A stretch of 64,000 bases of DNA from Sulfurospirillum sp. UBA2217. GTDB lineage: Bacteria; Campylobacterota; Campylobacteria; Campylobacterales; Sulfurospirillaceae. Positions 52,654 to 61,339 of this stretch are shown piece by piece (position 1 is the first letter of the stretch; each line of letters opens with the position of its first letter). The stretch is from the NCBI GenBank assembly GCA_002328495.1, contig DCUJ01000007.1, positions 62,001 through 126,000 of the forward strand, written 5' to 3'. The notes beneath the pieces are model-generated. The model was not told the DNA's origin. It ran no database searches and saw nothing but the letters and a program-made list of their open reading frames with translations. The position numbers and the translations under genes are program-made.

Positions 52654-55600
52654 CTATCCCTTTTGTGTTATGATTGGCGCTAAAATATTACTGGAAAGTT
52701 CAAAATCAAAATTGGCAATGTGCTGTTGCATTTTTTTAAGGGCATCACCATACCCAAGTGCAATTAAACTCGGTGCAATCTCCTCTAAAACTTCCGTTGC
52801 TTCAGAGTCCAAATCACCCAGTAACCCCGCTAAGTGGTGCAATTTTTCACGCAAGATCGTATCGTCTAACACCGCACGTGGTTCCTCACTCAAAGGGGTT
52901 TTTTCAAGGGCTGTATCGATACGGTCTATCACGATGGAAAGTTCATCCTCAAGGGTGTGAAGCAGTGTATCTAAGGACTCCATATTCTCTTGCTTTAAAT
53001 GCTCTTCCAACGTTTGTGCCATCTCAAACAAACGTTGTGCTCCGATATTGCCCGCCAATCCTTTAAGCGTGTGAGCTTCACGTATGGCACTCTTGGCATC
53101 ATTTGCCTCAAGCAACGCTTTCATACGCTCCATGCTCCCTGCTTGCGTTTGACTAAAGCGTTTTAAAAGTTTTAAAAGCAATGAATTGTTTCCACCCACA
53201 CGTGTCAAAGCACCTTGCATATCTAGCCCTGCTACGACAATGGCTTCTGTGACATCGTCTTTTTTAAACACCTCTTTAAGAGGAGCAATCTCTGGATTTA
53301 AAGGTTTGATCCACTTTGCCATGGTTAAAAAGAGTTGTGAAATATCGATAGGTTTTGCAATATGGTCATTCATTCCAGACGCAAGGCATTTCTCTTTATC
53401 GCCCATCATAGCATTGGCGGTCATCGCAAGGATAGGAAGTGAGGCGAACTGGGGATAATGTCGAATCGATTTTGTCGCCTCAAAGCCATCCATAATGGGC
53501 ATTTGACAATCCATCAAAACGCCATCAAAAAGCTCTTGTGTGACTTTCGAGAGGGCTTCAAGCCCGTTGTTGGCAACCTCTACATGTAAACCTGCCTCTT
53601 CTAAAATCTCAATCGCCATCTCTTGATTGACGATGTTGTCTTCCACCAATAAAATACGCGCCCCCCTTAAGGCAACAACCGCTTCATGGTAAAGCATTTT
53701 TTTATCTTCTTTGCGCGAATAGGTCACCACCTCTTTGCCCAAGACATTCAAGATGGTATTGAGCAGCGTGGATGGACTCACAGGTTTAATGAGAACCCCA
53801 TCCACATGCACCGATTCAAGTTCACTCTTAAGCTCCTCTTTGCTGTACGCAGTAATCATAATAAAGGCGATGGTATCCGACAATGTAGCATGCTCACGTA
53901 TCTTTTGAATGGTTTGCACCCCATTGAGCTCAGGCATCATCCAATCCATCAACACTAAGCCATAAGGTCTGTTCGCATCTTCTGCGCTGGAGAGTACCTC
54001 AATCGCTTTAAAACCATTGTTAACACTGGTCACATCAAACTTCAAAGACCGCAAAATGTCTTCTAAGATTTCACGGGCACTGTCGTTATCATCGACGATG
54101 AGGATGCGTAAATTTTGAACATCCTCATCGTTCAAGACAACATGCTTTTGCTCTTTTTGAAGCTCAAACAAGGCATCAAAGGAGAAAACACTGCCTTTGC
54201 CTAGCGCACTCTCAATCTGGATGCTTCCGTGCATCACTTCAACAAGGTACTTACAAATAGCAAGACCTAGCCCTGAGCCTCCGTATTGGCGCGTGGTAGA
54301 GATATCCGCTTGGGAAAAGGCTTGAAATAATTTAGCCTGATGCTCTTCGCTCATCCCAATACCCGTATCACTCACGTCAAAATGCAAGCGTACATTTCCT
54401 TCATAGTGTTCTTTGACACGAATCATCACTTTTACTTCACCTTGGGGGGTGAATTTGATGGCATTGTTGACAAGATTAATGAGTACTTGCCCCAGTCTTA
54501 ACGGATCACCTTTGAGTGCGGTAGGAACATTGGTGCCTACATCAAACAGAAGTTCTAAGCCTTTTTCTTGCGCTTTCATCACAGAAAGGTCTGCTAGATG
54601 CTCCATGACATCTTCGAGGTAAAAGTCAATATGCTCAAAAGCCATCTTTCCCGCTTCAATTTTTGAAAAATCCAAGATATCGTTGATAATCCCTAAGAGA
54701 TTTTTAGAAGCACTGTTGATTTTATCGATGTAATTGCGCTGTTTGGCACTCAAGTCTGTTTTTAAAACCAAATGTGACATTCCTAAAATGGCATTCATAG
54801 GGGTTCGAATCTCATGGCTCATGTTGGCTAGAAAATCACTTTTGACTTTCGTTGCTTCTTCAGCAATTAATTTGGCTTTACGAATCGCATCAATCGCTTC
54901 TTTCTCATGCGTGATATCTTCTACCACCACGACAACACCTTTTGCTCTCTCCTCAGGATTAATTGCTCTGGCTGAAAGGCGTGCCCAGAAAAGCTCTCCA
55001 TGTTTACGTTTCAGCTCTTGTTCCCATGTTTTGGTTTGTCCACTCCAAATGGTTTCACACACAACACCCATATCAGAGCTATGCGCGCACCAAATATCCA
55101 CACTCTCCCAAAACTGACCACCCGTATCGTATCCTAAAATTTCATCCAGACGTTTGTTGCACTGGATGATGATACCCTCTTTTAAAAGTGCTATTCCCAC
55201 ACTGGCTGAATCAAAGATAGCTTGTTGTTCCTCATTTAAAAGTGCTAATTCTTGCGTGCGTTCGTTGATGATACTTTCCAATTTGGAGCTAAGTTCTTGC
55301 AATTCCACTTGTGCTGTCACATCGTGACGAATGGAGGTATAGCCTATCACCTTTCCTTCAACATCAACATCTTGCTGAATCACACTATCGACCCAATAAT
55401 ATCCGCCATCTTTTTTACGATTTTTAATGCGAGCTTGAAAAATACCCCCACGTGTGATCGTCTGCCACATTGCTTCGTAGACTTTAGCATCGTTATCGGG
55501 GTGTCGGCTAATGCGGTGGTTTTTACCTAACAGCTCTTCACGAGAGCTTCCACTTATTTTGCAAAAGGCATCGGAAACATAGGTAATGACACCATTTAAA

Positions 55601-58600
55601 TCGGTTTTGGAAGCAATCACATGGGTATCAAATGCCTGCAAGAGTGTTGAAAGTTCTGCTGTTTTTCGTGCCACCTGTCGCTTGAGTAAATAGTTCCAGT
55701 AAAACAGTGCTACGAGTGCTAAAACGGCTATCCCTATGATTTCCAACAGAAACATAAAATCAAAAGGGGGCTCGACGTCATTAGGTCCCCACTGTTTGAT
55801 GATTTCCTGTGTTTCTTCTTGGGTGATGGACGCCAATGCTTTGTTTAAAATGGGTACCAAAGGGGCAAACTCTTTTTTCACACTAAGCCCTAACTCCATG
55901 GAAAAATCTGTTTTACCCGCAACATGGACATTGTACAAACCCATATTACCCATGCTATAGGTTGCAAGAGTTAAAGAACACAAAAAAGCATCGACTTCCC
56001 CCGATGCCACACTTTCCATTCCGTCGTGAACATTGGCAACCTCAAGATAATTGAGTTTAGGAAACTGTTGTTTCACCTTATCCACATACGCATAATCACG
56101 CACAACAGCGATAATATCATCGCCTAATTGTGAAAGATCGGTGATGAAATGACTCCGCTTGTCTTTGCGTGTGACAATGACAATGGGACTTTTGATATAA
56201 CCCGTGGTGGAAACATGGCTTGCTTCTAGGGCATCATCTTGGATGTAAGTGGAAATGACATCGACCTCTTTAACTCTGGCTTTTCGCAGAGCATCAGTCC
56301 AATTTTTAGACGGTATTTTCTCAAACGAGATCCCCAAGCGCTCTTCAAGAATGCCTAAGTAATCTGCCACCATACCTATGTAATTTCCCTTTTCATCAAA
56401 GGACTCAAAAGGTAAATAGTTTGGATCACCCGTAAAGCGAATGGATGGATGCTCTTGTAGCCATTGTTTCTCTTCATCGCTTAGATTTAATGTAGAAAGA
56501 CTTGGCTTCGAAGATGCAGGGGAATGTTCCATCTGCAAGACCCATCTGCTTCGAATACTCGCATGTTCTTCAGGTGTTAAAGAAGCCACCCCTTTTTGTA
56601 AAATGCTATGCAAGAGCGGTTTATCTTTGGTGGTGACAATATGCATATACCCATTGCTCTCTTGCTCATCAATTTCAATGCGTTTGATGGATAAATTGGT
56701 CAAGGTCTGTTGCATCACGCCATAACTCATCGAGCCAATAGCATCGATAACAGCATCTGCCTCACCAAAACTGACCGCACTGAGTCCCTCATGCAAGTTA
56801 GCTACCATCACAGGGATGCTTTCAGGAAACTTTTTAAGCAAAATTTCACTGGTACCGTAGCCTTTTAAGATGGCAAGGCGTTTGCCTTTAAGGTCTTGGA
56901 CATCTTCTATGCCACTCCCTTTACGTACCGCCATGGCAATCGCTGTACTTTGAAACGGGTCTGTGTATAACGCATAATTCTCACGTTCAGGCGTTTTGTA
57001 AATGCTGTGAAGTACATCAATATTACGGGCTTTAAAACGCTCCCACAGCTCTTCCCATGGTCCTTGTACAAAGCTTACATGTAAGCCTGCTTTTTGTGCA
57101 ATGAGGCTTACATAATCAATTCCAAGCCCCATGGCTTTATCGTCTTGAATAAAATCAAACGGAGGCCAATCGGGTTTATTACCCACACGAATCGTAGGAT
57201 GTGCTTTAACCCACGCTTTCTCTTCGGGGCTTAAGTTCAAAAGGGTGGTTTGCGTCAGTTTGGGGACATTGATAGGCTCTGTATGTTTTCCCTCCCATCG
57301 CTCCTTAATCTCTTTTTTCTCCAAAGGCTCATACGACGCAATGGCTTTGTTGATGATAGAATGAAGTAAAGGCTCATCGTTTCGAAGACCGTATTGAAAC
57401 CCACTGAGTGTTTCAGAGTAAAGTACCAAAGAGACTTTTAATGGAGCCTTTGGCATCTCTTTTTCCATCAGATGACTCAGTGGGGCTAAATGATCCAAAG
57501 TCGCATCAGCGTGACCCTCAAGAATCATCTCTAAAGCACCTTGTGTACCCTCTTTGGAATAAACAACTTCCACATGAGGAAACATCTCTTTGACGTAAGA
57601 TTCAAACGCACTGCCTTCAATTAACGCAATACGTTTGCCTCGAAACTCATCTGATTGCCCCATGTAAGGGTGCTCTTGCTTTGTCACAAGGGCTAAAGGG
57701 GAAAGGTAGTAGGTGTTACTAAACAGGAGATCTCTTTGACGCTCAGGTGTGGGTGAAGCTGAGATAATACCATCATAGGCATGGGCTCTGGCTTGATTGA
57801 CCGCTTCTGGCCAAGGCACATCACTCACCTTAATGGCAACACCACCTAAACGGGATTCTAACAGTTTTAAAAAATTCACCTCTAATCCTGCCCACTCTCC
57901 TTTATCATCGGTAAAGGATAAGGGCTTCCACGCTTCATTACCCCTTACAAAATGCAAGACTTTTTTGGTGCGAAGGTACTGTTTCTCTTCCAAACTCAAA
58001 TCTAAGGCAATAGGTTTTTCCATCGACCATTTTGAAAAAATACTCACCAATATTTCCCTGGGCATTGCATCCCATGTTTTTTCTAGAATAGTAACCAAAA
58101 GGGGATGTTGCTTGGAAACACCTATGGCTAAGGGAACTCCTCTTCGGGTCTGTTCTAAAGCATCAATCTTAAGGGCATTTAAAAATTCTTGTTCAATTTT
58201 ATAAGAGACAACGGCTCGATTTCCCACATACGCATCCGCCTCCCCTTCCAAAAGAGCATGCAATGCCATAGAAGTATCGTCATACGTTTTAATCGTAATG
58301 TCTGGAAAATTTTTTTGAAGGTAGTCAATCGTTCCGATATTTTTTTCTAAAGCAACCTTTTTACCGCTTAGCGCACGTAAAGAACCAAAAGCATTCTGAT
58401 TTTTGCGTGAGACAATGACGTGGGGTATTTGCATGTAAGATGTGGTAAAATGGAAAAATGCTTCTCTCTCTGGTTTGGGGGTGATATCCATAATGGCATG
58501 CAACTCACCTTCTTTTGCTTTTTCATAAATGGTGTTCCAATTAGAAGAGACGATTTTGAGTTTTCCATCAAGCGATTTATTGAGCTCCTTAATAATATCT

Positions 58601-58785
58601 GCACCAATGCCTGAAGCTTTGCCATCGTAACCTAAAAAATTGAGTGGTGCCCAATTGTCCATAGCCCCAATGGTTATCTCTTTTTGAGCTTTAAGCCATG
58701 CACGCTCTTCGTCACTCAAGCTTACAGCAAACACGCTTACGCTTAAAAGAGAAAGCAACATGAGTACTAAGATTATTCGTTTCAT
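52654..58785 (-). CDS. Giant hybrid sensor kinase: four solute-binding domains, PAS x2, HK, two receivers, Hpt
   Basis: The 2043-residue protein has a signal peptide (1-20) and four type-3 solute-binding modules starting near residues 24, 265, 517 and 767, each introduced by an LS-x-EE-x-x-[WY] linker. A transmembrane helix lies near 1010-1035. PAS domains at about 1047-1155 (SKTDLNGVITYVSDAFCKIS) and 1180-1300 precede a kinase core with H-box NMSHEIRTPMNAI (about 1323) and an HATPase. Receivers start near 1557 (ILIVDDND, LVLMDWMMPELNG) and 1710 (ILLVEDN, GVLMDCQMPIMDG). An Hpt domain (His about 1900, EAHTLKGLAGNIG) and a helical tail end the protein. It is the middle gene of a three-gene operon; TAAGGA-like AAGGATAG precedes the ATG. 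Confidence 0.93.
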   Translation of the reverse strand: MKRIILVLMLLSLLSVSVFAVSLSDEERAWLKAQKEITIGAMDNWAPLNFLGYDGKASGIGADIIKELNKSLDGKLKIVSSNWNTIYEKAKEGELHAIMDITPKPEREAFFHFTTSYMQIPHVIVSRKNQNAFGSLRALSGKKVALEKNIGTIDYLQKNFPDITIKTYDDTSMALHALLEGEADAYVGNRAVVSYKIEQEFLNALKIDALEQTRRGVPLAIGVSKQHPLLVTILEKTWDAMPREILVSIFSKWSMEKPIALDLSLEEKQYLRTKKVLHFVRGNEAWKPLSFTDDKGEWAGLEVNFLKLLESRLGGVAIKVSDVPWPEAVNQARAHAYDGIISASPTPERQRDLLFSNTYYLSPLALVTKQEHPYMGQSDEFRGKRIALIEGSAFESYVKEMFPHVEVVYSKEGTQGALEMILEGHADATLDHLAPLSHLMEKEMPKAPLKVSLVLYSETLSGFQYGLRNDEPLLHSIINKAIASYEPLEKKEIKERWEGKHTEPINVPKLTQTTLLNLSPEEKAWVKAHPTIRVGNKPDWPPFDFIQDDKAMGLGIDYVSLIAQKAGLHVSFVQGPWEELWERFKARNIDVLHSIYKTPERENYALYTDPFQSTAIAMAVRKGSGIEDVQDLKGKRLAILKGYGTSEILLKKFPESIPVMVANLHEGLSAVSFGEADAVIDAIGSMSYGVMQQTLTNLSIKRIEIDEQESNGYMHIVTTKDKPLLHSILQKGVASLTPEEHASIRSRWVLQMEHSPASSKPSLSTLNLSDEEKQWLQEHPSIRFTGDPNYLPFESFDEKGNYIGMVADYLGILEERLGISFEKIPSKNWTDALRKARVKEVDVISTYIQDDALEASHVSTTGYIKSPIVIVTRKDKRSHFITDLSQLGDDIIAVVRDYAYVDKVKQQFPKLNYLEVANVHDGMESVASGEVDAFLCSLTLATYSMGNMGLYNVHVAGKTDFSMELGLSVKKEFAPLVPILNKALASITQEETQEIIKQWGPNDVEPPFDFMFLLEIIGIAVLALVALFYWNYLLKRQVARKTAELSTLLQAFDTHVIASKTDLNGVITYVSDAFCKISGSSREELLGKNHRISRHPDNDAKVYEAMWQTITRGGIFQARIKNRKKDGGYYWVDSVIQQDVDVEGKVIGYTSIRHDVTAQVELQELSSKLESIINERTQELALLNEEQQAIFDSASVGIALLKEGIIIQCNKRLDEILGYDTGGQFWESVDIWCAHSSDMGVVCETIWSGQTKTWEQELKRKHGELFWARLSARAINPEERAKGVVVVVEDITHEKEAIDAIRKAKLIAEEATKVKSDFLANMSHEIRTPMNAILGMSHLVLKTDLSAKQRNYIDKINSASKNLLGIINDILDFSKIEAGKMAFEHIDFYLEDVMEHLADLSVMKAQEKGLELLFDVGTNVPTALKGDPLRLGQVLINLVNNAIKFTPQGEVKVMIRVKEHYEGNVRLHFDVSDTGIGMSEEHQAKLFQAFSQADISTTRQYGGSGLGLAICKYLVEVMHGSIQIESALGKGSVFSFDALFELQKEQKHVVLNDEDVQNLRILIVDDNDSAREILEDILRSLKFDVTSVNNGFKAIEVLSSAEDANRPYGLVLMDWMMPELNGVQTIQKIREHATLSDTIAFIMITAYSKEELKSELESVHVDGVLIKPVSPSTLLNTILNVLGKEVVTYSRKEDKKMLYHEAVVALRGARILLVEDNIVNQEMAIEILEEAGLHVEVANNGLEALSKVTQELFDGVLMDCQMPIMDGFEATKSIRHYPQFASLPILAMTANAMMGDKEKCLASGMNDHIAKPIDISQLFLTMAKWIKPLNPEIAPLKEVFKKDDVTEAIVVAGLDMQGALTRVGGNNSLLLKLLKRFSQTQAGSMERMKALLEANDAKSAIREAHTLKGLAGNIGAQRLFEMAQTLEEHLKQENMESLDTLLHTLEDELSIVIDRIDTALEKTPLSEEPRAVLDDTILREKLHHLAGLLGDLDSEATEVLEEIAPSLIALGYGDALKKMQQHIANFDFELSSNILAPIITQKG
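57075..57084. repeat. TTACATGTAA copy (reads Leu-His-Val)
   Basis: Minus-strand codons in KAGLHVSFVQ of the third solute-binding module; symmetry extends to GCTTACATGTAAGC. A one-mismatch copy lies at 53580-53589 (GLHVEV). Confidence 0.9.
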
Positions 58786-58788
58786 GGT

Positions 58789-59943
58789 CTATCCTTGCGT
58801 AAAGCGTTCCATCTGTTTTTGTTTTTTTTCCATCTCGGTATCACTGTCTCCAAATGTTTGGGCAATAGAGCGAAAATCTTCTTGCAATGTCATAAAGGTA
58901 TCGACGATATCAGGATCAAAATGCGTTCCGCGCCCTTCAAAAATGATAGCAACCGCTTTTTCGTGAGAGATCCCTTCTTTATACACCCTGCGACTAATGA
59001 GGGCATCGTACACATCTGCAACCGCCATCAAGCGTCCTGAAACAGGTATGGCATCGCCTTTGAGTCCTCTTGGATAGCCTGTTCCATTCCATTTTTCATG
59101 ATGGGTACAGGCTATCTCTTTGGCAATGGTCAAAAAATCCACTTCCATCCCTAGTTGCTCTTCCGCATGCTCAATGGCTTCGCGTCCAAGGGTCGTATGC
59201 GTTTGCATAATAGCAAACTCCTCAGAGCTTAGCTTTCCAGGTTTTAATAAAATAGCATCAGGGATTCCTACTTTACCGATATCATGTAAAGGGGCAGATT
59301 TGAACAACGTCTCAATCATGGTCTCACTGAGTGTCTTTGCAAAGCGAGGATGCTTGCATAGAGCTTCGGCAAGTACTTTGACATAGTTTTGCGTACGGCG
59401 AATATGGTTTCCCGTGTCCGAATCACGCGTTTCGGCTAAAGAGGTTAAAGCTAAAATCGTGACGTGTTGAATCGCAGAGATTTCACGTGTACGCTTTTGC
59501 ACTTCGTATTCAAGGTACTCATTTTGATCCCTTAAAAAATCAGCTGCCGCTTTGTTTTGGAGGTGTGTTTTAATGCGTGCTAGAACAATAGGAGGCGATA
59601 TAGGCTTGGTAATATAATCCACAGCTCCCAATTCCAACCCTTTTTTTTCATCTTCCATAGCACTCATGGCGGTTAAAAAAATCACAGGAATGTTGCGTGT
59701 TTTTTCTTGAGATTTGAGTTGGGCCAAAACATCATAACCTGAGAGCCCAGGCATCAGAATATCGAGTAAGATAAGATCAGGTACTTCGTGTGCTTCCATA
59801 TAAAGCAAAGCTTTTTCACCTGAATTGGCAACTTTGACTTTGTAAAAATTCTTCAAAAGCCCTGACATAAGGGTAAGATTATCAGGTGTATCATCCACAA
59901 CCAAAAGGGTTGCTTTTTCACGAGTATCATTGTGAGTATTCAT
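58789..59943 (-). CDS. Response regulator with HD-GYP phosphodiesterase domain
   Basis: The 384-residue protein has a receiver (about 12-130: LLVVDDTPDNLTLM, DLILLDILMPGLSG, YITKPIS) and an HD-GYP output domain (about 165-350). Key residues are in SETRDSDTGNHIRRTQ, PLHDIGKVGIPD, HTTLGREAIEHA, THHEKWNGTGYPRGLKG and ADVYDALIS, so metal-dependent c-di-GMP hydrolysis is expected. It is first in the operon, with the giant kinase starting three bases downstream, and is a plausible output of that relay. Confidence 0.95.
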   Translation of the reverse strand: MNTHNDTREKATLLVVDDTPDNLTLMSGLLKNFYKVKVANSGEKALLYMEAHEVPDLILLDILMPGLSGYDVLAQLKSQEKTRNIPVIFLTAMSAMEDEKKGLELGAVDYITKPISPPIVLARIKTHLQNKAAADFLRDQNEYLEYEVQKRTREISAIQHVTILALTSLAETRDSDTGNHIRRTQNYVKVLAEALCKHPRFAKTLSETMIETLFKSAPLHDIGKVGIPDAILLKPGKLSSEEFAIMQTHTTLGREAIEHAEEQLGMEVDFLTIAKEIACTHHEKWNGTGYPRGLKGDAIPVSGRLMAVADVYDALISRRVYKEGISHEKAVAIIFEGRGTHFDPDIVDTFMTLQEDFRSIAQTFGDSDTEMEKKQKQMERFTQG

Positions 59944-59982
59944 AATTAAACGCCTTTAAGACAAAATTAACTACGCTTGATT

Positions 59983-59988
59983 ATTATA
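59983..59988 (-). promoter_or_regulatory. Probable promoter of the HD-GYP/giant-kinase operon
   Basis: Perfect TATAAT on the minus strand (ATGGTATAATAATC), 39 bases upstream of the HD-GYP ATG. Confidence 0.55.
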
Positions 59989-60024
59989 CCATTGGATTGT
60001 TGTATTGTTGTTACAAAACGAAGG

Positions 60025-60045
60025 GGCGAGCCCATTAGGCTCACC
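60025..60045 (-). terminator. Putative sodB terminator
   Basis: An 8-bp stem with one G-U pair (GGTGAGCC / GGCTCGCC) and a 5-base loop, followed on the minus strand by CCTTCGTTTTG, 12 bases after the sodB stop. Confidence 0.6.
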
Positions 60046-60057
60046 GTTGAAAGAAAA

Positions 60058-60654
60058 TTAGGCAGTTAAATTGGCATTAACAAAATCCCAGTTGACAAGG
60101 TGTTTTAAGAAAATATCAATGTAGTCAGCACGCTTGTTTTGGTAGTCCAAATAGTACGCATGCTCCCAAACATCGACTGTTAAGAGGGCTTTTTGTCCGT
60201 GTGCCATAGGGGTATCGCCATTGGCTGTTTTTGTCACTTTGAGTTTTCCACCTTCAAGCACTAACCATGCCCAGCCGCTTCCAAATTGTGTCATGCCCGC
60301 ATTTTTAAAGGCTTCCACAAAGGCATCAAAGCTACCAAAATCTTCTGTAATTTTAGAAGCGATTGCACCGCTTGGAACGCCACCGCCACCTTTTTTCATA
60401 CCGTTCCAATAAAACGTGTGGTTCCATACTTGAGCAGAATTATTAAATAGACCTGCTTTTTCAGGATTATTGGTGGATGCCGCGATAATCGCTTCAAGAC
60501 TTGCGTTTTCTAAATCCGTACCTTTGATGAGGTTGTTGGTGTTGGTAACGTAGGCTTGATGGTGTTTGCCATGGTGAAAACTAAGAGTGTTAGCACTGAT
60601 GTAAGGTTCAAGTGCAGTTGCTTCAAAGGGAAGTGCGGGTAATTCAATAGCCAT
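60058..60654 (-). CDS. sodB: Superoxide dismutase (Fe type)
   Basis: Dismutates superoxide in the cytoplasm. The 198-residue protein shows the metal ligands in LSFHHGKHHQAYV, NHTFYWNGM and DVWEHAYYLDYQNKRADYI, and the GSGWAWLV stretch. The pattern around the second-sphere residues (FGSFDAFVEAF, TQFGSGWAW) favours the iron form. There is no signal peptide. It diverges from an exported superoxide-reductase-like gene with a symmetric 14-bp dyad between them. Confidence 0.96.
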   Translation of the reverse strand: MAIELPALPFEATALEPYISANTLSFHHGKHHQAYVTNTNNLIKGTDLENASLEAIIAASTNNPEKAGLFNNSAQVWNHTFYWNGMKKGGGGVPSGAIASKITEDFGSFDAFVEAFKNAGMTQFGSGWAWLVLEGGKLKVTKTANGDTPMAHGQKALLTVDVWEHAYYLDYQNKRADYIDIFLKHLVNWDFVNANLTA

Positions 60655-60708
60655 AATAGGACTCCTTTAGATTTTATTTAGGATAATTCTACTCTTTTTT
60701 ATTAAAAC

Positions 60709-60722
60709 AATGTTTAAACATT
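60709..60722. promoter_or_regulatory. 14-bp dyad in the sodB / SOR-like divergent promoter region
   Basis: AATGTTTAAACATT is a perfect palindrome in the 111-bp gap between the divergent genes, just upstream of a TATACT box for the plus-strand gene. Its position fits a shared operator; the cognate regulator is unknown. Confidence 0.45.
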
Positions 60723-60728
60723 TTAACC

Positions 60729-60734
60729 TATACT
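60729..60734 (+). promoter_or_regulatory. Candidate -10 box of the SOR-like gene
   Basis: TATACT 31 bases upstream of the ATG at 60766, downstream of the dyad. Confidence 0.4.
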
Positions 60735-60765
60735 TAAGAATAAATTTTCCACTAAGGAGTGTTTC

Positions 60766-61191
60766 ATGAAACGAAGAGATGCCTTAAAAGTTGCAGCCTT
60801 AGCTGCTCTTGCCATCACGGGCGCTTCCGCCTACGATGAAAAGCTTATTGTCAATAAGCAAAAGATGCAAATCAAAGACCCCGCCAACCCAACAGAGACA
60901 GAATTCAAACACTCTCCTGAAATCAAAATCGGTGCAATCGATGCACAAGGATTTGCTTTAGTGGAAGTAAACATTGGTCAAAAAGGGGTGATTCATCCCA
61001 GCGTTGCTAACCATTGGATTTATGAAATTGAACTCCATGCCGATGGCAAGAAAATCGCAAGCGCTTCTTTGGAACCAATAGCATCTCGTGGCTATCTTGC
61101 TGCGCGTGTCAATACCAAAGACATTAAAGTGCTCTCTGCCATCTCACGCTGTAATTTACATGGAGATTACACCGCTTCTGTAAACGTCTGA
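60766..61191 (+). CDS. Tat-exported superoxide reductase-like (neelaredoxin/desulfoferrodoxin family) protein
   Basis: The 141-residue protein begins with a twin-arginine signal (MKRRDALKVAALAALAITGA; cleavage near residue 22). The mature part has the spacing of a superoxide-reductase iron site: a His in EFKHSPEI, two in VIHPSVANHWIYEIEL, and the CNLHG motif (Cys plus His) near the end. This would give the four-His/one-Cys centre. There is no N-terminal rubredoxin-like domain, so it is the short class. Superoxide reduction in the periplasm is inferred. A divergent sodB and a strong terminator downstream make it a single-gene unit. Confidence 0.8.
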   Translation: MKRRDALKVAALAALAITGASAYDEKLIVNKQKMQIKDPANPTETEFKHSPEIKIGAIDAQGFALVEVNIGQKGVIHPSVANHWIYEIELHADGKKIASASLEPIASRGYLAARVNTKDIKVLSAISRCNLHGDYTASVNV

Positions 61192-61193
61192 TC

Positions 61194-61226
61194 ATATAAA
61201 GACCTCTTTAGCGGAGGTCTTTATAT
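61194..61226 (+). terminator. Strong hairpin terminator after the SOR-like gene
   Basis: A 13-bp perfect stem (ATATAAAGACCTC / GAGGTCTTTATAT) with a 7-base loop, starting two bases after the stop and followed by TTTC. Confidence 0.8.
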
Positions 61227-61339
61227 TTTCGAATAAACAAACCCCATTACCTAATCTTAATGACTTTTTGATATCATGCTCTTATAAAAAGATGTAACTC
61301 CTTAATTTCCACAAGACAACAAAAAAGGCAATATAAATC

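Noticed and set aside
40895..59943. Signalling cluster as a genomic island
   Set aside because: No integrase, transposase, flanking repeat or tRNA; composition and TTACATGTAA density look like the rest of the window.
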